Below are positions 61,186 through 64,000 of a stretch of 64,000 bases of DNA, one piece after another. The position numbers were made by a program, and so were the translations under genes. The stretch's first letter is position 1. Each line of letters opens with the position of its first letter. This stretch comes from Winogradskyella ludwigii (GTDB lineage: Bacteria; Bacteroidota; Bacteroidia; Flavobacteriales; Flavobacteriaceae): positions 62,001 to 126,000 of the forward strand of contig NZ_JABFDF010000003.1 in assembly GCF_013403985.1 (NCBI RefSeq), read 5' to 3'. The notes below the pieces were generated by a model. That model searched no databases, was not told the origin of the DNA, and was given only the letters and a program-made list of their open reading frames with translations.

Positions 61186-63762
61186 ATGAAAAAACAACTA
61201 CACTTTATTATGCTTTTAGTCCTCGCAGGATTAGGAAGTTCTCAACTAAACGCACAAGATGCTACTTTTGCTGAAACTACAGATGATCTTTGGACTAACA
61301 ACGCAAACTGGACACCAACTACACCAGCAACAGGTATAGCGACCATGACAACTAAAGCGGACTTAAACGGTGGCACTTTTTCTTTAGATGAAATAATAAT
61401 TTCAGGTACACCAATAACCATTTCCAATGGTACTTTAACAATTGGAAGTGCTGCTACAGGTAGTAATTCTATTGGTAATAATGCCAATACAGCAATAACT
61501 ACTTTTGACTGTAACATAAATTTAAATACTAATAAGAGAATTAGAAATGCTAGTTCGAGTAAACTAATTTTCGCTGATGGAAATACATTGGCATTAGGAG
61601 CATCTGCTGTTTATTTCCATAACCTATCTACTGTTAATCCTATAGAATTAAATGGAATTGTTACAGGAAGTAATAGTATTAGATTCAGAAATGAATTAAT
61701 TTTAGGAACTACTTCAGATTGTACAGACTTTACTGGTAGTTTTAATTTTACAGGAGGCAACGATGCGTTATTAACTGTAAATGGAGAAAACACTATTGAA
61801 GCTTCCATTTCAAATAATCAAAATACAACATCTGAAGTCGCATTCAATGCCAACCAAAACAATATGGCTAACCTCAATCTTAACTCAAATACGTTAGCGT
61901 TAAACTTTGATTCATCAGTAACAACAGTTCAGTTTTCTGGAGCTTCAACAAATGGAGGTATCGTTGATTTAAAAAATTATACATCTGGTGTTCTTAGAAT
62001 AGGAACAACAGATACTAGTGTTTCTCAAACGGAATTAGATACGTGGCTTATTGATGGTGTAGAACCTGAAAATGGTACTCTTGTACAAGATGCTTCTGGC
62101 TATATTACTAAAATTATCCCAGTAGGTGTGACGTATACTTCAACAACTGGTCAGAGTATGGATTGGGAAGATGCTACCTCTTGGGTAGGTGGTGTTGTAC
62201 CTAATGCGATTAATGATAATGTAATAATACATGGCCTTATATCAATAAATTCAGACGTTATTGTAAATGACTTTACCATTGTAAATATAGATGGTACGGA
62301 CGTTGAAAAAGAAAGAGTAATAGTTACTCCAGGAAACTCTCTTACTGTAAATGGAGATACCGTAACAAGAAATGGTCAACTTTTTGCTCAGAGTCAATCT
62401 GATAGTTTTGGTAGTTTAATTTTTAACGGTGCCGTAGATGGAGATATTAGATATTATAGATATGTAAATATATTCTCAGATAACGATTTAATATCGACTC
62501 CTGCAACGAGAGTATTTAGTGATTTTACAGCAGAAAACGGTAGTCTTTACGAGAACCCAGCAACAACGACTGAAAAATTGTTTGGTCCTTTTGACAATAC
62601 CGCTGGTGAATACCTAACGTGGGATGAAGTGGATGATGGAGCTGAAAATATAATCCCTGGAATAGGTTACAGAACAGCAACTAATGCTGGAAGTACTCTT
62701 TTAATTAGAGCTGAAGTCGCTTCACCAGCAGTAGATGTACCTGTTTCTATTTCAGATGGAGGTCACGCTACTTATGGTAAATGGAATTTAATAGGAAACC
62801 CTTTTCCTTCATATTTAGATTTTGATGCTTTTTTCACAGAGAACTCAAGTCAATTCGATACAGGAGCTTTTCAAGCCATTTATGGTTATGATGCTGATGA
62901 TTCTAATGGTAGTAATTTCACTATCTGGAATGCATTTAATACGACTGATAAAATTACACCAGCACAAGGTTTCTTTGTAAGAACTAAGTCTGGTGGAGGA
63001 ACTGTAACTTTCAAACCAGAAATGAGAACTATTGGAAATTCAGATGATTTTATTGTTGGTAGAACAACACCTGACTTTGTTTTATCTGAGTTATTTTTGT
63101 CTAACGGAACATCTAATTTTACTACAAAAATATATTTTGCAGACAATCAAACTCGTGGATTAGACCCTGGTTATGATGCAGGTGCTTATGCAGGGTCTGC
63201 AAAAGGGATCTTTACACATTTAGTTGAAGACAATACAAATATTGAAATGGCTATACAAGCATTATCATATGACGATTTTAACGATGTAGTTGTGCCACTT
63301 GGTGTTAAAAGTGAAGCAGGTGTGCAATTAACATTAGGGTTAAATGCTACAACGGCTACTATACCTTCAAGTGTTAATGTTTACCTTGAGGATAATGTCA
63401 CTAACACTTGGACGTTATTAAATACTGGTGATTACGTATTTACACCATTGAGTACATTAAATGGAACAGGTCGTTTCTATATACATTTTTCTGCATTAAC
63501 ATTATCAATAAAAGACGACTTGTTAAACGGATTAAATATTTACTCAGAGCAAGTAACAAAAACAGTTGTAATTAAAGGTCAATTAAATACTAGTACAATG
63601 GCTACAGTATATGATATGCAGGGCAGAATGGTATTACAACAAGCTTTAGATACTACTAGCACTACAAATACTGTTAATGTGAATGCAATAGGAACAGGAG
63701 TTTATATAGTTGAATTAAAAAGTGAAACGCAAAACAGAACTCAAAAAATTATTATTAAATAA
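61186..63762 (+). CDS. Type IX-secreted surface protein with C-terminal sorting domain
   Basis: This 858-aa protein has a signal peptide (KKQLHFIMLLVLAGLGSSQL), then a long Asn/Thr/Gly-rich beta-rich body that repeats NGxxTxxxx strands like a beta-helix or fibre (about 60-620), and a C-terminal sorting domain of type A (about 780-858: NIYSEQVTKTVVIKG, VYDMQGRMVLQQ, GVYIVELKSETQNRTQKIII). The CTD directs export through the type IX system and surface attachment. No catalytic domain was recognised. The frame extends 13 codons upstream, but the ATG at 61186 puts the signal peptide at the start. Confidence 0.88.
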   Translation: MKKQLHFIMLLVLAGLGSSQLNAQDATFAETTDDLWTNNANWTPTTPATGIATMTTKADLNGGTFSLDEIIISGTPITISNGTLTIGSAATGSNSIGNNANTAITTFDCNINLNTNKRIRNASSSKLIFADGNTLALGASAVYFHNLSTVNPIELNGIVTGSNSIRFRNELILGTTSDCTDFTGSFNFTGGNDALLTVNGENTIEASISNNQNTTSEVAFNANQNNMANLNLNSNTLALNFDSSVTTVQFSGASTNGGIVDLKNYTSGVLRIGTTDTSVSQTELDTWLIDGVEPENGTLVQDASGYITKIIPVGVTYTSTTGQSMDWEDATSWVGGVVPNAINDNVIIHGLISINSDVIVNDFTIVNIDGTDVEKERVIVTPGNSLTVNGDTVTRNGQLFAQSQSDSFGSLIFNGAVDGDIRYYRYVNIFSDNDLISTPATRVFSDFTAENGSLYENPATTTEKLFGPFDNTAGEYLTWDEVDDGAENIIPGIGYRTATNAGSTLLIRAEVASPAVDVPVSISDGGHATYGKWNLIGNPFPSYLDFDAFFTENSSQFDTGAFQAIYGYDADDSNGSNFTIWNAFNTTDKITPAQGFFVRTKSGGGTVTFKPEMRTIGNSDDFIVGRTTPDFVLSELFLSNGTSNFTTKIYFADNQTRGLDPGYDAGAYAGSAKGIFTHLVEDNTNIEMAIQALSYDDFNDVVVPLGVKSEAGVQLTLGLNATTATIPSSVNVYLEDNVTNTWTLLNTGDYVFTPLSTLNGTGRFYIHFSALTLSIKDDLLNGLNIYSEQVTKTVVIKGQLNTSTMATVYDMQGRMVLQQALDTTSTTNTVNVNAIGTGVYIVELKSETQNRTQKIIIK

Positions 63763-63824
63763 ATCATATAAAATCAACACTTTAAATTGTTGAATATACA
63801 TATCATTTTGAATTAATCAGTACC

Positions 63825-63866
63825 AAAAAAAACCGCAATATTTGAAAAAATGTTACGGTTTTTTTA
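63825..63866 (+). terminator. Terminator of the surface-protein gene
   Basis: AAAAAACCG and CGGTTTTTT form an 8-9 bp stem with an AT-rich loop, about 60 nt after the stop codon. The remaining sequence to 64000 shows no gene. Confidence 0.75.
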
Positions 63867-64000
63867 TAAGATAGAATATTTCTTTGTGCTGTCTTAGGGG
63901 TAAATTCATAAGCAAACTCAAATTATTTGGGAGCATAACTAATAAAATTAGTAGCAATAATCATAATGTTATGGCTTAAAATAGTTTATTTACAATAGGA

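Noticed and set aside
1..64000. CRISPR array or intact mobile element
   Set aside because: No regularly spaced direct repeats, cas genes, transposase or complete integrase were seen; only the tRNA/integrase scar remains.

Overview
The window is an AT-rich bacterial chromosome segment from a member of Bacteroidota, almost certainly Flavobacteriaceae. The evidence is Bacteroidota-type -7 promoter boxes (TAnnTTTG) with no clear Shine-Dalgarno sites, a secreted protein with a type IX secretion sorting domain, and Flavobacteriia-typical gene families (fused aspartokinase/homoserine dehydrogenase, TlpA-like lipoprotein, archaeal-type peroxiredoxin, class II DnaJ). I do not assign a genus.

Region 1 (1-19.3 kb) is housekeeping: the start of the threonine operon (thrA, partial thrB) preceded by a Thr/Ile-rich leader peptide, then nnr, a TlpA-like lipoprotein, hutH, clpC, gyrA, a TPR protein, an NlpC/P60 hydrolase, a thiolase and a 7TM-HD phosphohydrolase.

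Region 2 (19.3-52 kb) is a dense stress and envelope cluster: peroxiredoxin, a TolC/HlyD/ABC-2 exporter, cardiolipin synthase, patatin phospholipase, a broken MscS channel, a very large PAS/LOV/GAF histidine kinase with a CRP-fold response regulator, YtxH and holin-like membrane proteins, three three-BON proteins, a divergent sigma factor, DnaJ, thioredoxin, a hydroxyacyl-CoA dehydrogenase, oleate hydratase, phosphoglycerate mutase, ferritin, a universal stress protein and several small helical proteins of unknown function. The main discovery lies here. Fifteen copies of a CRP/FNR-style palindrome (TGA-N6-TCA, best form TGACCTAGGTCA) give sixteen promoters. In every one the palindrome is followed by exactly 23 nt and then a -7 box fitting TAnnTTTG with at most one mismatch. 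This is class II activator geometry (centre near -41.5). The adjacent CRP-type response regulator is the natural candidate for the activator, and its partner kinase carries a canonical LOV photosensor motif (GKNCRFLQG). A blue-light or flavin-redox-controlled stress regulon is therefore a testable hypothesis.

Region 3 (52-60.3 kb) holds nhaA and an NtrB/NtrC-like pair. After a terminator come a palindromic upstream site and a near-perfect sigma-54 promoter, which drive a small four-Cys protein, a 45-aa ORF, glutamate dehydrogenase and a Rnk/GreA-like protein. Two helical proteins of the same general type as in region 2 and a USP-like protein follow.

Region 4 (60.3-64 kb) contains the 3' fragment of a tRNA-Arg(UCU), a decayed tyrosine integrase (an integration scar) and a large type IX-secreted protein.
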